Source of the DNA: Draconibacterium aestuarii
Lineage (GTDB): Bacteria > Bacteroidota > Bacteroidia > Bacteroidales > Prolixibacteraceae
Direction: 5' to 3'
DNA: 64,000 nt
Assembly (NCBI GenBank): GCA_026671195.1
Contig: JAPOHD010000007.1
Coordinates: 282,665 to 346,664 of the forward strand
Shown here one piece after another: positions 18,455 to 28,445 of the stretch; position 1 is the stretch's first letter, and the number at the start of each line of letters is the position of its first letter. The notes beneath the pieces were generated by a model that was not told where the DNA came from, did no database searches, and saw nothing but the letters and a program-made list of their open reading frames with translations. Position numbers and translations under genes: made by a program.

Positions 18455-21400
18455 ATGGAACAATGCGTTAAAGAAATGCTACCCTGTACTTCAGGCTGGC
18501 AGAGAAAACTTCGCCGTATTTCAGGATTAACCCTGATAATGCTAATGGCGATAGTAATCAACGTTCAGGCCAGCACTTATTCAGAAACGGTCAAATTCGA
18601 CCTAAAAATGAAAAAAGTGAGCCTGAAAGAAGTTTTTCAAACTATCACTGATCAAAGTGAGTTCAAATTTGTTTACAACAACGACGTTGTGAACGACAAT
18701 CAAAAAGTTACTGTTACATCCGATGGTGCGCAGGTTGAAGAAATTCTGGATGAAATTCTTCCAAAACATGATTTGGAATACCGTGTTATCGACCGCCAGG
18801 TAATCGTTTTTCCGGCTGAAACAAAAACCAATTCGGTTTCTCCTGCAAACAGTCAACAAGAAAAGACTATTAATGGGAAAGTTACGGATGAAGGAGGCAT
18901 GCCTCTTCCCGGTGTTTCGGTAATTGTAAAAGGAACAACCATTGGTATTGTGACAAATGTTGATGGGATTTACACCTTAGCGGGTGTTCCTGAAAATGCA
19001 AAAGTGCTTGTTTTCTCGTTTGTGGGAATGAAAACCCAGGAGGTTGCAATTGCTGGAAAAACAACAATTGACATCACTCTTGAAGAAGAATCGATTGGAT
19101 TGGAAGAAGTAATTGCAGTAGGTTATGCTACGCAAAAGAAAGCCAATGTAGTAGGTTCGGTATCTACCGTTAACGGTGAACAAATCGAAGCCATTCCTGC
19201 TGCCGATATTTCTAACACATTGTCGGGCCGTATGTCGGGTGTTACAGGTATTCAAGGAACAGGAGAACCTGGTCAAAGCGATGCCAGAATTTTGGTTCGC
19301 GGTCGTACTACTCTAGGTGATCCCGACGATGCAAACAGAGATGCAGCATTATCTGCTCCGTTAGTTGTTGTTGATGGAATTCCTGGTCGTTCATTGACCG
19401 ACATTGACCCGGTTGACATCGAAAGTGTATCGGTTTTGAAAGATGCTTCGGCAGCTATATATGGATCAACTGCAGCAAACGGTGTTATTTTGGTAACAAC
19501 CAAAAGAGGACAAACCGGTAAACCACGTATGAACTACCAGTTCTATCAGGGTTTTATGACTCCAACCATCCTTCCTAAAGTTACAAACGCCGGTGATTAT
19601 GCCACAATGTTAAGTGAATACCAGGATTACGAAAACCGTAACCGTACTTATACTAACGAGGATATTGCATTATTTTACAGTGGCAGAGATCCTTGGAAAC
19701 ACCCAAACAGTGACTGGGTAGGCGATTTGGTTGCCGATTGGACAACTACCAGCAAACACAATTTCAGTATTGATGGAGGAGCAAACGGAATGCGCTATTA
19801 TGTTTCTTTGGGTTACAAAAACGAAGAAGCCATTTACAAACAAGAATCAACCAATTACAAACAATATAATTTACGCGCAAAACTGGAAATGCCAATTACC
19901 GATTGGTTAACCACATCAGTTGACTATGCCGGATTTTTGAATCACAAATTGTATCCGACCAAAGGTGCCGGTGCCATTTACGGTCAATCAACCCGTTTGC
20001 TTCCAACACGCTGGTCATTCTGGCCAAATGGATTACCAGGTCCTGATATTGAGTATGGTGACAATCCTGTAGTTACCTCTACTTTTGAAGGTGGTACTGA
20101 TGATCAGACGAACTACATTAATCAGTTTACTTTTAAAGGAACCATTACTCCTCCAATGATTGAAGGATTAACACTTAGCGGATATTATACCTATGATATC
20201 GATAACATGTATAGAAAACGTTTCCGTAAACCCTGGACGCTTTATACTGAGAACTGGGATTCGGCGGAATACGACTCAGAAGGATATATAACCAATATGG
20301 ATCTTACGCCTTCTTTGCGTGGTTATTCTGCTCCTGAATTGCAGGAAAATTTTGATCGCAGGACTCGTAAATTAGCTAATCTTAACTTCAATTATGCTCG
20401 TGAATTTGGAGATCACTCGATTAATATTTTTGGAGCATACGAACAAATGGAAACAGCTGGAAATTGGTTTGGTGCATTTAGAAGGTACTACATTTCTGAT
20501 GTAGTTCAAACCCTAGATGCGGGTGCCGATAAAGATAAGGACAATAATGGCTCGATGGAGATATACGCCCGCAAATCATGGATTGGACGTGTTAACTATA
20601 GTTTCGCAGGAAAATATCTTGTAGAAGCATTACTTCGTCGCGATGGTTCGCTAAAATTCCCTACTGACAACCGTTGGGGTAATTTCCCTGCATTACTGGT
20701 TGGATGGCGTGCCTCTGAAGAAAACTTCTGGAAAGAAAACTTAAGCGTTATCAACTACTTTAAATTAAAAGGTTCTTATGGTAAAATGGGTATGGACCCA
20801 GGTGATCCGTTCCAGTTTATGAACAAATACGTTCTTGGTTCAGGTTTGACGATGGGAACAGGAAAAGTTGTTGAAACAGTAGTTCAACAAAGTGGTGTAG
20901 CAAATCCCAATATTACCTGGGAAAAACAAACTACTTACAACGTTGGTTTCGAATCGCAAATAATGGACAATTTATTTACATTAAATGCTGATGTTTTCTA
21001 CAGCAAACGTTCTGACATTTTAGCGTCACGCGATGCTTCGGTTCCACAATTCACCGGTTTGGCATTACCAGATGAAAACATCGCAGAAGTTGACAACCGC
21101 GGTTTTGAAATTGAAGCCGGTTACCATAAATCCATTAATAATGATCTAAGAATTAATGTGAACGGTAACATTAGCTACAACCACAACGAAGTGGTATTTA
21201 TGGATGAGCCGGAAAGAGCAGAAGAATGGCAACAACGCACCGGTCACCCTTATGGTGCATCGTTAATGTACGATGCCATTGGTGTATTTGCCGATGAGGC
21301 TGCACTTTCATACCCACACTGGGATGATGCAAAACCCGGAGACGTTATTTTCAGAGACGTTGATGGTGATGGTTCTATCACAAGTGATGATAAAATTCTA

Positions 21401-21892
21401 ATTGATAAAACAGATGCTCCAGAACTTATTTATGGATTGTCATTTGATGTATCGTATAAAAACTGGAATTTATCTGTACTGGCACAGGGTCAGGGAACGT
21501 ACTACCGTATGAACATTGCTGACGGACGTCGTGGTGAAGCCGGTAACTATTTGCAATGGAGTTTCGACAATCGTTGGACACCAACCAATACCAATACCGA
21601 TGTGGCAAGAGCTTACAACCGTGATGACCTTTATTGGTCGTTTGGCCGTAACATGAGTACTTATCACCTGGACAACATGGCCTTTTGTCGTTTGAAAAAT
21701 GCCGTTCTTACGTATACTATTCCTAATAGTGTTTTTGGCAATCTTGGAATTTCAAGAGCACAAGTATTTTTTGCAGGAAACAACTTGTTCCTGATATACG
21801 CGGCTCAGAAAAACTTTGACCCGGAAATTGGTGCTCCAATGCAATACCCTGCTGTTAAAACACTTGCACTTGGAGTTAAGGTTTCCTTTTAG
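18455..21892 (+). CDS. SusC-like TonB-dependent receptor with N-terminal STN domain
   Basis: A 1145-residue receptor from the ATG at 18455; a TTG nine codons upstream is less likely. After a signal sequence ending near VQAS, residues ~45-120 form a Secretin/TonB N-terminal (STN) signalling domain. A carboxypeptidase-like regulatory domain follows (GKVTDEGGMPLPGVSVIVKG), then the plug (VLKDASAAIYGSTAANGVIL) and a long barrel ending in LGVKVSF. The STN domain contacts the FecR periplasmic domain, so substrate binding induces the locus. Neighbouring sulfatase and fucosidase genes suggest a sulfated fucose glycan; that specificity is not shown by the sequence itself. Confidence 0.96.
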   Translation: MEQCVKEMLPCTSGWQRKLRRISGLTLIMLMAIVINVQASTYSETVKFDLKMKKVSLKEVFQTITDQSEFKFVYNNDVVNDNQKVTVTSDGAQVEEILDEILPKHDLEYRVIDRQVIVFPAETKTNSVSPANSQQEKTINGKVTDEGGMPLPGVSVIVKGTTIGIVTNVDGIYTLAGVPENAKVLVFSFVGMKTQEVAIAGKTTIDITLEEESIGLEEVIAVGYATQKKANVVGSVSTVNGEQIEAIPAADISNTLSGRMSGVTGIQGTGEPGQSDARILVRGRTTLGDPDDANRDAALSAPLVVVDGIPGRSLTDIDPVDIESVSVLKDASAAIYGSTAANGVILVTTKRGQTGKPRMNYQFYQGFMTPTILPKVTNAGDYATMLSEYQDYENRNRTYTNEDIALFYSGRDPWKHPNSDWVGDLVADWTTTSKHNFSIDGGANGMRYYVSLGYKNEEAIYKQESTNYKQYNLRAKLEMPITDWLTTSVDYAGFLNHKLYPTKGAGAIYGQSTRLLPTRWSFWPNGLPGPDIEYGDNPVVTSTFEGGTDDQTNYINQFTFKGTITPPMIEGLTLSGYYTYDIDNMYRKRFRKPWTLYTENWDSAEYDSEGYITNMDLTPSLRGYSAPELQENFDRRTRKLANLNFNYAREFGDHSINIFGAYEQMETAGNWFGAFRRYYISDVVQTLDAGADKDKDNNGSMEIYARKSWIGRVNYSFAGKYLVEALLRRDGSLKFPTDNRWGNFPALLVGWRASEENFWKENLSVINYFKLKGSYGKMGMDPGDPFQFMNKYVLGSGLTMGTGKVVETVVQQSGVANPNITWEKQTTYNVGFESQIMDNLFTLNADVFYSKRSDILASRDASVPQFTGLALPDENIAEVDNRGFEIEAGYHKSINNDLRINVNGNISYNHNEVVFMDEPERAEEWQQRTGHPYGASLMYDAIGVFADEAALSYPHWDDAKPGDVIFRDVDGDGSITSDDKILIDKTDAPELIYGLSFDVSYKNWNLSVLAQGQGTYYRMNIADGRRGEAGNYLQWSFDNRWTPTNTNTDVARAYNRDDLYWSFGRNMSTYHLDNMAFCRLKNAVLTYTIPNSVFGNLGISRAQVFFAGNNLFLIYAAQKNFDPEIGAPMQYPAVKTLALGVKVSF

Positions 21893-21915
21893 TGAATTAT
21901 GAATTTTGAAAAATT

Positions 21916-23793
21916 ATGAATATGAAGAAAATATTAGGATATTCAATAATGATGTTGGCGCTCGTTTTTGCTACAACATCATGCGACGATGTTCTCGATC
22001 AAAAAGCAGTAGATGCTTTTAACGAGGAATCTGTTTTTGAAGATTTAAACCTAACGAAGGCATATTTAGGAAGATGCTACGATTTTATTGGCGTAGACAA
22101 TAATATGTTATTGGGTTTAAGAGAAGATCTGCTTGTAGGTGCAACCGACGAAGCTTTATGTATTCACCGTCCTGGAGGTTATCCGTTTGTTAAAGGAAAC
22201 ATGAGTCCTGACGAACTGGGTCACTTTGGAAACTGGCGTTTTAACTGGATTACCTGGAATTTATACGGTAACATTAAAAACGTAAATGTTTTTCTGGCAA
22301 ACATCGACAATGTACCTACAGAAACAGCTAATGATGAAGTTTTAGTTCAGCAAATGAAAGCAGAAGCTTCTTTTATAAGGGCTTTCGACTATGTAAACTT
22401 AATGCGTTCATACGGTGGTGTTGTACTGGTTGATGCACCTTTCGAGCTGGATCAGGATTTCTTGTCTGTGACAAGATCATCACTGGATGCAACACTTGAT
22501 TTTATTCTTACTGACCTTGATATAGCCATTGCAGGTCTTCCTACAAAAGACGGTATTGAACAGGGACGAGCAACCAAAGGTGCTGCTGCTGCCTTAAAAT
22601 CAAGAATTTTAAGCTGGAGTACCGGTGAATTAATGCATGGTGGCTATTCTTCTGACGAGTTGGTTTCTTTTAAATCAAAAACACGTCAATCGTTATTAAC
22701 AGCTGCTCAAACTATTGCAAAAGACATCATGGATGGCAAATATGGGACCTATACTTTAACTGGATCGACTGATGATCCAGCTTCGCCACTAACTGAGGCC
22801 GATGTAATGGTATATGCAGACAATTTTGCAAGCAACTTTACTCAAAAAGGAGAATGGAATGATGAAGCGATTTGGGGTGTTCAACATTTAACTTCACAAG
22901 GTAACAGAACAACTCAAAACAGATGGTGGGGACCTTGTGGTTACCACAACTGGGGAAACAATGGTCCGAACGAGCCTGTTGTTCGCGAATTCGAAATGGC
23001 CGATGGAACTCCGTTTGTTTGGGACAAATACACTCCGGGTGATGACGTTTTAAGGAAAGCAACAGCTGCTGAATTGGCTGCTGATCCTGAAATAAATCCT
23101 TACGTTGGTCGTGAACCACGTTTTTATGCATCTATTCTTTTTGATGGTGCACCATGGATTCAACGTCCTGATGATGCAGCTCCACTTGATCCTGAGAATA
23201 AAGTTAGAACCGGTTATTATGTTGGTACCAACAGGGATGATATTATAAGTAATGGTTTGGATACCCGTCAGGGACCAATTGAAGCCTGGAACGGAACTAA
23301 AAACGGTTATTACATCAAAAAATATCAGGATCCTGCAACTGTTGGACAATACTTCAACAACGAAAATGCATGGATTGAAATGCGTTATGCAGAGGTTGTT
23401 CTGGACTATGCAGAAGCCTGTATCGAACTTGGAGAAGTAGAAAAGGGAATGAATGCATTGAATATGATTCGTAACCGTGCCGGATTACCAGATAAAATGA
23501 CTACAGACCAGGCGGAAGCCAGAGAATGGTATCGTCACGAACGTCAGGTTGAATTCTTTGGTGAAGGCGACCGTTGGTACATGATACGTAAATGGATGAT
23601 TGCTGAAGATGTAATTAAAGACGTTCACGCCATTAAAATCTACCACTATGAAGATGGTAGCAAAGAATGGTTTTACGACACTTCAACTGTAGTTGATGAC
23701 AGATCGTGGAACGACATAAACTACTGGTTACCAATTTCCAGAACGGAACAAAATAAGGCTCCTCAGTTGCAACAGAATCCTGGATATAACTAG
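21916..23793 (+). CDS. SusD/RagB-family lipoprotein
   Basis: A 625-residue lipoprotein (FATTSC, Cys23) encoded 23 bp after the SusC gene. The N-terminal SusD region shows LNLTKAYLGRCYDFIG and QMKAEASFIRAFDYVNLMRSYGGV. The C-terminal region has WIEMRYAEVVLDYAEACIELGE and HERQVEFFGEGDRWYMIRKW, the usual RagB/SusD signature. It pairs with the STN-type SusC at the surface. A strong hairpin follows the gene and ends the operon. Confidence 0.95.
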   Translation: MNMKKILGYSIMMLALVFATTSCDDVLDQKAVDAFNEESVFEDLNLTKAYLGRCYDFIGVDNNMLLGLREDLLVGATDEALCIHRPGGYPFVKGNMSPDELGHFGNWRFNWITWNLYGNIKNVNVFLANIDNVPTETANDEVLVQQMKAEASFIRAFDYVNLMRSYGGVVLVDAPFELDQDFLSVTRSSLDATLDFILTDLDIAIAGLPTKDGIEQGRATKGAAAALKSRILSWSTGELMHGGYSSDELVSFKSKTRQSLLTAAQTIAKDIMDGKYGTYTLTGSTDDPASPLTEADVMVYADNFASNFTQKGEWNDEAIWGVQHLTSQGNRTTQNRWWGPCGYHNWGNNGPNEPVVREFEMADGTPFVWDKYTPGDDVLRKATAAELAADPEINPYVGREPRFYASILFDGAPWIQRPDDAAPLDPENKVRTGYYVGTNRDDIISNGLDTRQGPIEAWNGTKNGYYIKKYQDPATVGQYFNNENAWIEMRYAEVVLDYAEACIELGEVEKGMNALNMIRNRAGLPDKMTTDQAEAREWYRHERQVEFFGEGDRWYMIRKWMIAEDVIKDVHAIKIYHYEDGSKEWFYDTSTVVDDRSWNDINYWLPISRTEQNKAPQLQQNPGYN

Positions 23794-23832
23794 TTTGCCT
23801 TTAAAAAATAGTGCAGTTTAATTAGATTTTTT

Positions 23833-23862
23833 AAAGACCGGCCCACTGGTGCCGGTCTTTTT
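23833..23862 (+). terminator. Intrinsic terminator after the second SusD gene
   Basis: Perfect 10-bp stem AAAGACCGGC (23833-23842) with GCCGGTCTTT (23851-23860), an 8-base loop and a T run. It separates the SusC/SusD operon from the MFS gene. Confidence 0.92.
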
Positions 23863-23925
23863 AATACCCCTATGCGCATAACGTACAATACACAATAAGC
23901 AAATAAAACTTTAAATATCAGAACT

Positions 23926-25122
23926 ATGGCCAGATTCAAACTTTCATTAATGATGTTACTTCAGTATATGATGTACGCTGTTTGGTGGGTACCCCTTGCA
24001 GCCTATTTAACCAATCTTGAGGTAAGCAGTTTCGAAAAATCAATGATTTTAAGTTCGATGGCTATCGGTTGTTTGGTATCACCTGTTGTTGGAATGCTTG
24101 CCGACCGTTTTTTTGCCGCGCAAAAAGTACTTGCCGCGTTAAATGCCATTAATGCCGTAATGTTATTCCTTGCAGGCACCACTCAAAATCCCGATTTTCT
24201 TTTCATATGTTTGCTTATTGCCATGTTGGGTTATATGCCTTCGTGGAGTTTAACCAGCTCAATTGCAATGTACCATTTACCTTCCGAGCAATTCCCAAAA
24301 GTTCGTGTATTTGGTTCAATAGGTTGGGTTGCCTCAGGTATATTTAGTATTGTTTTTATTAAAGTTCTGCACATCGATTTCGATGGCACGCATCTCCCCT
24401 TTTACTGTGGAGCTGCCGTAAGCCTCTTGGCTGTGATCACCAATCTCACCCTTCCCAATACTCCACCTCTTGCCAAAGGTCAAAAAGCGTCAATCATCGA
24501 TGCATTCGGACTACGAACTGTTGAACTAATGAGAGACCGGAACTTTACCATTTTTATTGTGTTTTCCTTCCTTTCGATGATACCCTTTGCCATGTACTTT
24601 TCATTTTTTTCTGAATTCCTTCTAAATATTAATACAAAATATATTTCGGTAACCATGAACTGGGGAGTACTTGCTGAAATGGGATTTTTACTGTTGGTTC
24701 CATTTGCCATAAAAAGGTATGGGCTACGAAAAGTGATGATTTTTGGCTTAATTGCTTTAGTTGTTCGATATCTGTCGTTTTACACCGGCGGAGCAATTAA
24801 TCAAACCTGGATGTATTATATTGGTATTTTAGTACACGGATTAATTTTTGGCTTTTTCTATGTGGGTGGCCAAATTTATATCGACAAAAAAGCTCCTGCT
24901 GAACTACGATCGCAGGCACAGGGTTTTATTTTTCTGGTAACTTTTGGAGCGGGTCTTCTGGTTGGTACTTTTATTTGCAGCGAAATTATCCATCACTACA
25001 AAAGCGAATCGGGTTACAACTGGAATGCGATTTGGGGAATTATAACCCTTTCTTCTCTTGCTTTATTGTTACTGTTTGTTCTGCTTTTTAAAAACAACGA
25101 CAAGGTACTTCAAAAGGCCTGA
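23926..25122 (+). CDS. MFS permease of the nucleoside:H+ symporter (NupG/XapB)-like group
   Basis: A 398-residue protein with about 12 hydrophobic segments from residue 8 to 390. LQYMMYAVWWVPLAAYL at the start and GMLADRFFAAQKVL after segment 2 resemble the NHS family of the major facilitator superfamily. Members linked to polysaccharide loci often move the released monosaccharide, here perhaps fucose, across the inner membrane (inference). It follows the SusD terminator with its own short leader and ends only 6 bp from the convergent gene at 25129. Confidence 0.82.
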   Translation: MARFKLSLMMLLQYMMYAVWWVPLAAYLTNLEVSSFEKSMILSSMAIGCLVSPVVGMLADRFFAAQKVLAALNAINAVMLFLAGTTQNPDFLFICLLIAMLGYMPSWSLTSSIAMYHLPSEQFPKVRVFGSIGWVASGIFSIVFIKVLHIDFDGTHLPFYCGAAVSLLAVITNLTLPNTPPLAKGQKASIIDAFGLRTVELMRDRNFTIFIVFSFLSMIPFAMYFSFFSEFLLNINTKYISVTMNWGVLAEMGFLLLVPFAIKRYGLRKVMIFGLIALVVRYLSFYTGGAINQTWMYYIGILVHGLIFGFFYVGGQIYIDKKAPAELRSQAQGFIFLVTFGAGLLVGTFICSEIIHHYKSESGYNWNAIWGIITLSSLALLLLFVLLFKNNDKVLQKA

Positions 25123-25128
25123 TCGATA

Positions 25129-26895
25129 TTAATTAAAGAATACATAATACCAGTAAGTACCTGCAAAATCGTTGGCCAATGCTCGCTGTGCCTGTTGTTT
25201 GTTACTTTGGTTTTGCTGAAATATTTTGTAGAATTGTTGAAAGCGTTGTTCAGTTTCTGTTCTTATGCAGAGTTTTTTTAATTCCGGCATCTCTCCTACT
25301 TTCAGAAGCTTATAGCTAACTACTACTTCTTCAATATTTTGAGGTACTTGCTGATAACCTGCTTTCTCCAAAATCGGAAGCAAATCAACAATTCCCTGCA
25401 TATCTTTTTGCAACATAAGCCAGGCCAGTTTGTATTCCAATGCAAAAATATTCGTAGAATCAGATTTTATAATAAAATCCAGATTTGTCAAAGGATCATC
25501 CGACAAAACAAAAAAATCTTTTTTAGGTTTTAAGGCCTTTTTCACCCCAAGCTTCGGATGATTATTTATAGCTGACTCATCGTACAATAATTTCTCAAAA
25601 TCAGCTGCACAATCGCGATAAAAAATGCTCCTTTTTAAAACTGAGATATATTTCTCAGCCATTTTAAAGTTACTATTAATCAACTCGGTTTTAATCAACA
25701 TTTGTAACGTTTCGGGCGTTAATCCACGCATTACCATATATTCATAAGCCCAGCGCAGTGCCTCGTTATTCATTCCTATCGAATAATAAAAATATCCGCC
25801 TTTACGAAGAACCTCACCTAACAACTCCCACTTTTGAAAAAGCGTACTACCATCCGGAGTTTGCGGAAAACGAAAAAACGAGTCGGATAAATGTCCGGTT
25901 TCGGCCAATGCTAGATTATTCAAAAAGGCAGTAAGAATATTGGTAGAAGGGAATTGTGCATTAAAGCGAATTACCTCATCATACTTTTGCTCATAAAACA
26001 ATTTTTCAACATGAAAATAATGGCTGTTCTTTTTATCGATTCGCGGAATTACCAGAACAACAAGCATTACAATCAGCACAAACGGAGTTAACTCAACGAA
26101 CCTCAATCTTCCTAACGAAAGAGAACTGATTTTCTTCAATTCAATCTGAAAAAAAAGTGGCAACACCACAATTAACAAAACCGCTGGCATAAAAACATTA
26201 AACTGTCCCCCAATATCCTGCAATGTAAACGGGTATTTAAGCAAACTTGAAGTGGTTTGAAAAAAGAGAAACTCTTTTCCATAGAAAAAGAACAAGCCGG
26301 TACACACAAATAGTATTGGTAGTTTTATCCAGTCTTTCTTTTGAATTAAATAAATAGAAAATAGCGCAAGTAAAAGAGTAGAATAACTACCAAAAAGGTA
26401 ATAGATAACAGGAAATAACACAACCGTTACCCATAAATATTCATTTTTTTTAATGACTGTAAATCTATAAAAAAGAGCCAATTGAAATAAAATACCCAAA
26501 TTATTAAAAGCCAGGTACTGATAATTTGTTTGCATGTAGAAAAGTACCACACCAATAAAAAACGGGAAGAAATAAAACATCCGTCCGGTTAACGATTTTC
26601 CTGTTTTCTGCAATAAATAGATTATTCCGCAAAGTTCCAGAACAATTAATACCGCGCCTAATAACGGAAAATAATAAAGGGTAGTTTGAAATTTGCCTAA
26701 ATAAACTAAAAATCCGCCCGGCTGCTTTAAATGTTCGTTTAAATAATCGAATGTTAGCTGAAACAATATCGATTTTTCCTGATAAAAAAAGATGTAACCG
26801 GTAAAATAGAACAGGTAAAATATGCCCGATAAAAAGAGTAAAACAAAGGGGGCAATCTGCAGAAGTCGGTTTGTATTAGGTTTTGTTGAGTTCAT
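25129..26895 (-). CDS. Polytopic membrane protein, DUF6057-like
   Basis: A 588-residue protein. The N-terminal half holds about ten hydrophobic segments (residues ~14-285), and the C-terminal half (~300-588) is soluble and helical, with TPR-like content (NEALRWAYEYMVMRGLTPETL, NSNFKMAEKYISVLKRS). This resembles an uncharacterised Bacteroidota family I associate with DUF6057; I could not check that name. It starts 10 bp after the CxxCH propeller gene, so the two are translated from one transcript and probably act together in the envelope. No catalytic motif is visible and I assign no function. Confidence 0.7.
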   Translation of the reverse strand: MNSTKPNTNRLLQIAPFVLLFLSGIFYLFYFTGYIFFYQEKSILFQLTFDYLNEHLKQPGGFLVYLGKFQTTLYYFPLLGAVLIVLELCGIIYLLQKTGKSLTGRMFYFFPFFIGVVLFYMQTNYQYLAFNNLGILFQLALFYRFTVIKKNEYLWVTVVLFPVIYYLFGSYSTLLLALFSIYLIQKKDWIKLPILFVCTGLFFFYGKEFLFFQTTSSLLKYPFTLQDIGGQFNVFMPAVLLIVVLPLFFQIELKKISSLSLGRLRFVELTPFVLIVMLVVLVIPRIDKKNSHYFHVEKLFYEQKYDEVIRFNAQFPSTNILTAFLNNLALAETGHLSDSFFRFPQTPDGSTLFQKWELLGEVLRKGGYFYYSIGMNNEALRWAYEYMVMRGLTPETLQMLIKTELINSNFKMAEKYISVLKRSIFYRDCAADFEKLLYDESAINNHPKLGVKKALKPKKDFFVLSDDPLTNLDFIIKSDSTNIFALEYKLAWLMLQKDMQGIVDLLPILEKAGYQQVPQNIEEVVVSYKLLKVGEMPELKKLCIRTETEQRFQQFYKIFQQNQSNKQQAQRALANDFAGTYWYYVFFN

Positions 26896-26905
26896 TTAAT
26901 CAAGT

Positions 26906-28372
26906 TTAGTTTTCGGTCCATTGGGCCTGAATGGCTTTTTGGTTGGCGGCTTTTCTAATTTTGCCCGGAATGAAATCCACATTGGCGTTTGCAAATTCAG
27001 GAATATTGAAAGTTTTAAGAAACTCGTTATAAAATCGCGGATTTTCTTGTGGCAATACAAATGGTTTTGTGGCTTTTCCATTAGTATCGATATAAGAAAT
27101 ATAAGGCCTGGCAGTTAATCCATCGCCTCGTTTACTGCTAAAAACCAACCATCTCCCATTCGACGACCAACTGTGGTAACTTTCGGTAAAATCGCTGTTA
27201 ACGTTACACTCATCAACCGAGAAATCATTCAGATCCACTGAATACAAATCAGCTTCTTTGTGCCAAATGGAAAAACAACCGTAATTGTGCAAAGTAAAAA
27301 CCAATGAGTTTCCTTCGGGCGAAACTCGCGGAAAAGAAACACTTTTACCAACTGCCTCAGCATCAAAAATCAATTCAGATTTTCCAAAAGTTCTGTTTGC
27401 AGTATTAAATGCAACCCTACATAAATTGTATTTTGTATCACGGTAATCATATTCGGTTCCAATTTGTTTGGCCCGGCAAAAATACAGGTATTCTCCATCA
27501 GGCGACCACTCAGGATACGTATCCATAAATTGTTTATCCTGATCTATCGGAATCTGCATTATTTCATTTTTATTTACATCGTATAAAACCAGCGATGAGT
27601 TTAAATCAGAAACTTCAATCTTTTTTTCTTCACTTGAATGAAACTGCTGCACTACTTTATTCGACGAAAAAGCCACAAAATTCCCTGATGGATGCCAGCG
27701 AGGATAAACAGCCCCGTTTTTCATCTCTTTCGTTTTCAGGTTAAACTTTTTCAAATCGCCGTCTTTTACAAAATAAGTACCTCCCAGAGAACCACGCATG
27801 TGAAACATAAAATTGTCGGCGTCTTGATTGTTAAAGGCGTGACAGTTCACACAATTTTGCCCAACCACATTATTTTCAACTACCGATTTCTCGGCAAAAC
27901 TTTCCATACTTCGCTTCACAATGCTTATTTCGGTCCAGCTTTCATATCCGGGATACAACAAACGGTAATACAAATACGGATCAACTTTGGCCTCAGCAAC
28001 ACGATTTGAAAAGGTTGTGTATGCATTCCATTTTCCATTCACTTTTACAAAAATACCGTAAGTAATATCCGATCCAACATTTTTATTTAAAAGCTGCTTC
28101 CATTTCTTTTCCGAAAACTGAAATACACCATTGTTTGAAGAAACGGTTAATTCATTTCCTTTCTCATCTTTAATTTTCACATAAAATGCTTCGCCCTTCT
28201 CTTCTACCTGAAAGTTTAAGGGCGCAATATTTATGGGAATCGTAAGATTCGAATAGTCTGGGTAAATTTTTGCAGGTCGACCGGCAATGGATATTTCACC
28301 ATCCGGAACATCAGTACAGGCCGCCAAAATGACCAATAAAATTATAGATATAAACCCGTTTCTCATGCGCAT
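26906..28372 (-). CDS. TolB/PD40-like beta-propeller lipoprotein with a c-type haem motif
   Basis: A 488-residue lipoprotein from the ATG at 28372 (lipobox VILAAC). PD40-type repeats are seen (YPRWHPSGNFVAFSSN, YPEWSPDGEYLYFC, FPRVSPEGNSLVFT, YHSWSSNGRWLVFSS), giving a six- or seven-bladed propeller over about residues 215-450. Just before the propeller, around residue 175, is CVNCH, a complete CxxCH motif in NCVNCHAFNNQDADN, so a covalent haem is plausible. The partner is unknown. It sits between a GH20 gene and the membrane protein gene in one minus-strand unit. The chain ends with a charged tail. Confidence 0.82.
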   Translation of the reverse strand: MRMRNGFISIILLVILAACTDVPDGEISIAGRPAKIYPDYSNLTIPINIAPLNFQVEEKGEAFYVKIKDEKGNELTVSSNNGVFQFSEKKWKQLLNKNVGSDITYGIFVKVNGKWNAYTTFSNRVAEAKVDPYLYYRLLYPGYESWTEISIVKRSMESFAEKSVVENNVVGQNCVNCHAFNNQDADNFMFHMRGSLGGTYFVKDGDLKKFNLKTKEMKNGAVYPRWHPSGNFVAFSSNKVVQQFHSSEEKKIEVSDLNSSLVLYDVNKNEIMQIPIDQDKQFMDTYPEWSPDGEYLYFCRAKQIGTEYDYRDTKYNLCRVAFNTANRTFGKSELIFDAEAVGKSVSFPRVSPEGNSLVFTLHNYGCFSIWHKEADLYSVDLNDFSVDECNVNSDFTESYHSWSSNGRWLVFSSKRGDGLTARPYISYIDTNGKATKPFVLPQENPRFYNEFLKTFNIPEFANANVDFIPGKIRKAANQKAIQAQWTEN

Positions 28373-28445
28373 TGCCGATTTTATAAGTCTGATAAAGTAA
28401 AACTTTAAAATAGTAAAAAAACACACAAATGAGCCAGTTTTGGGT

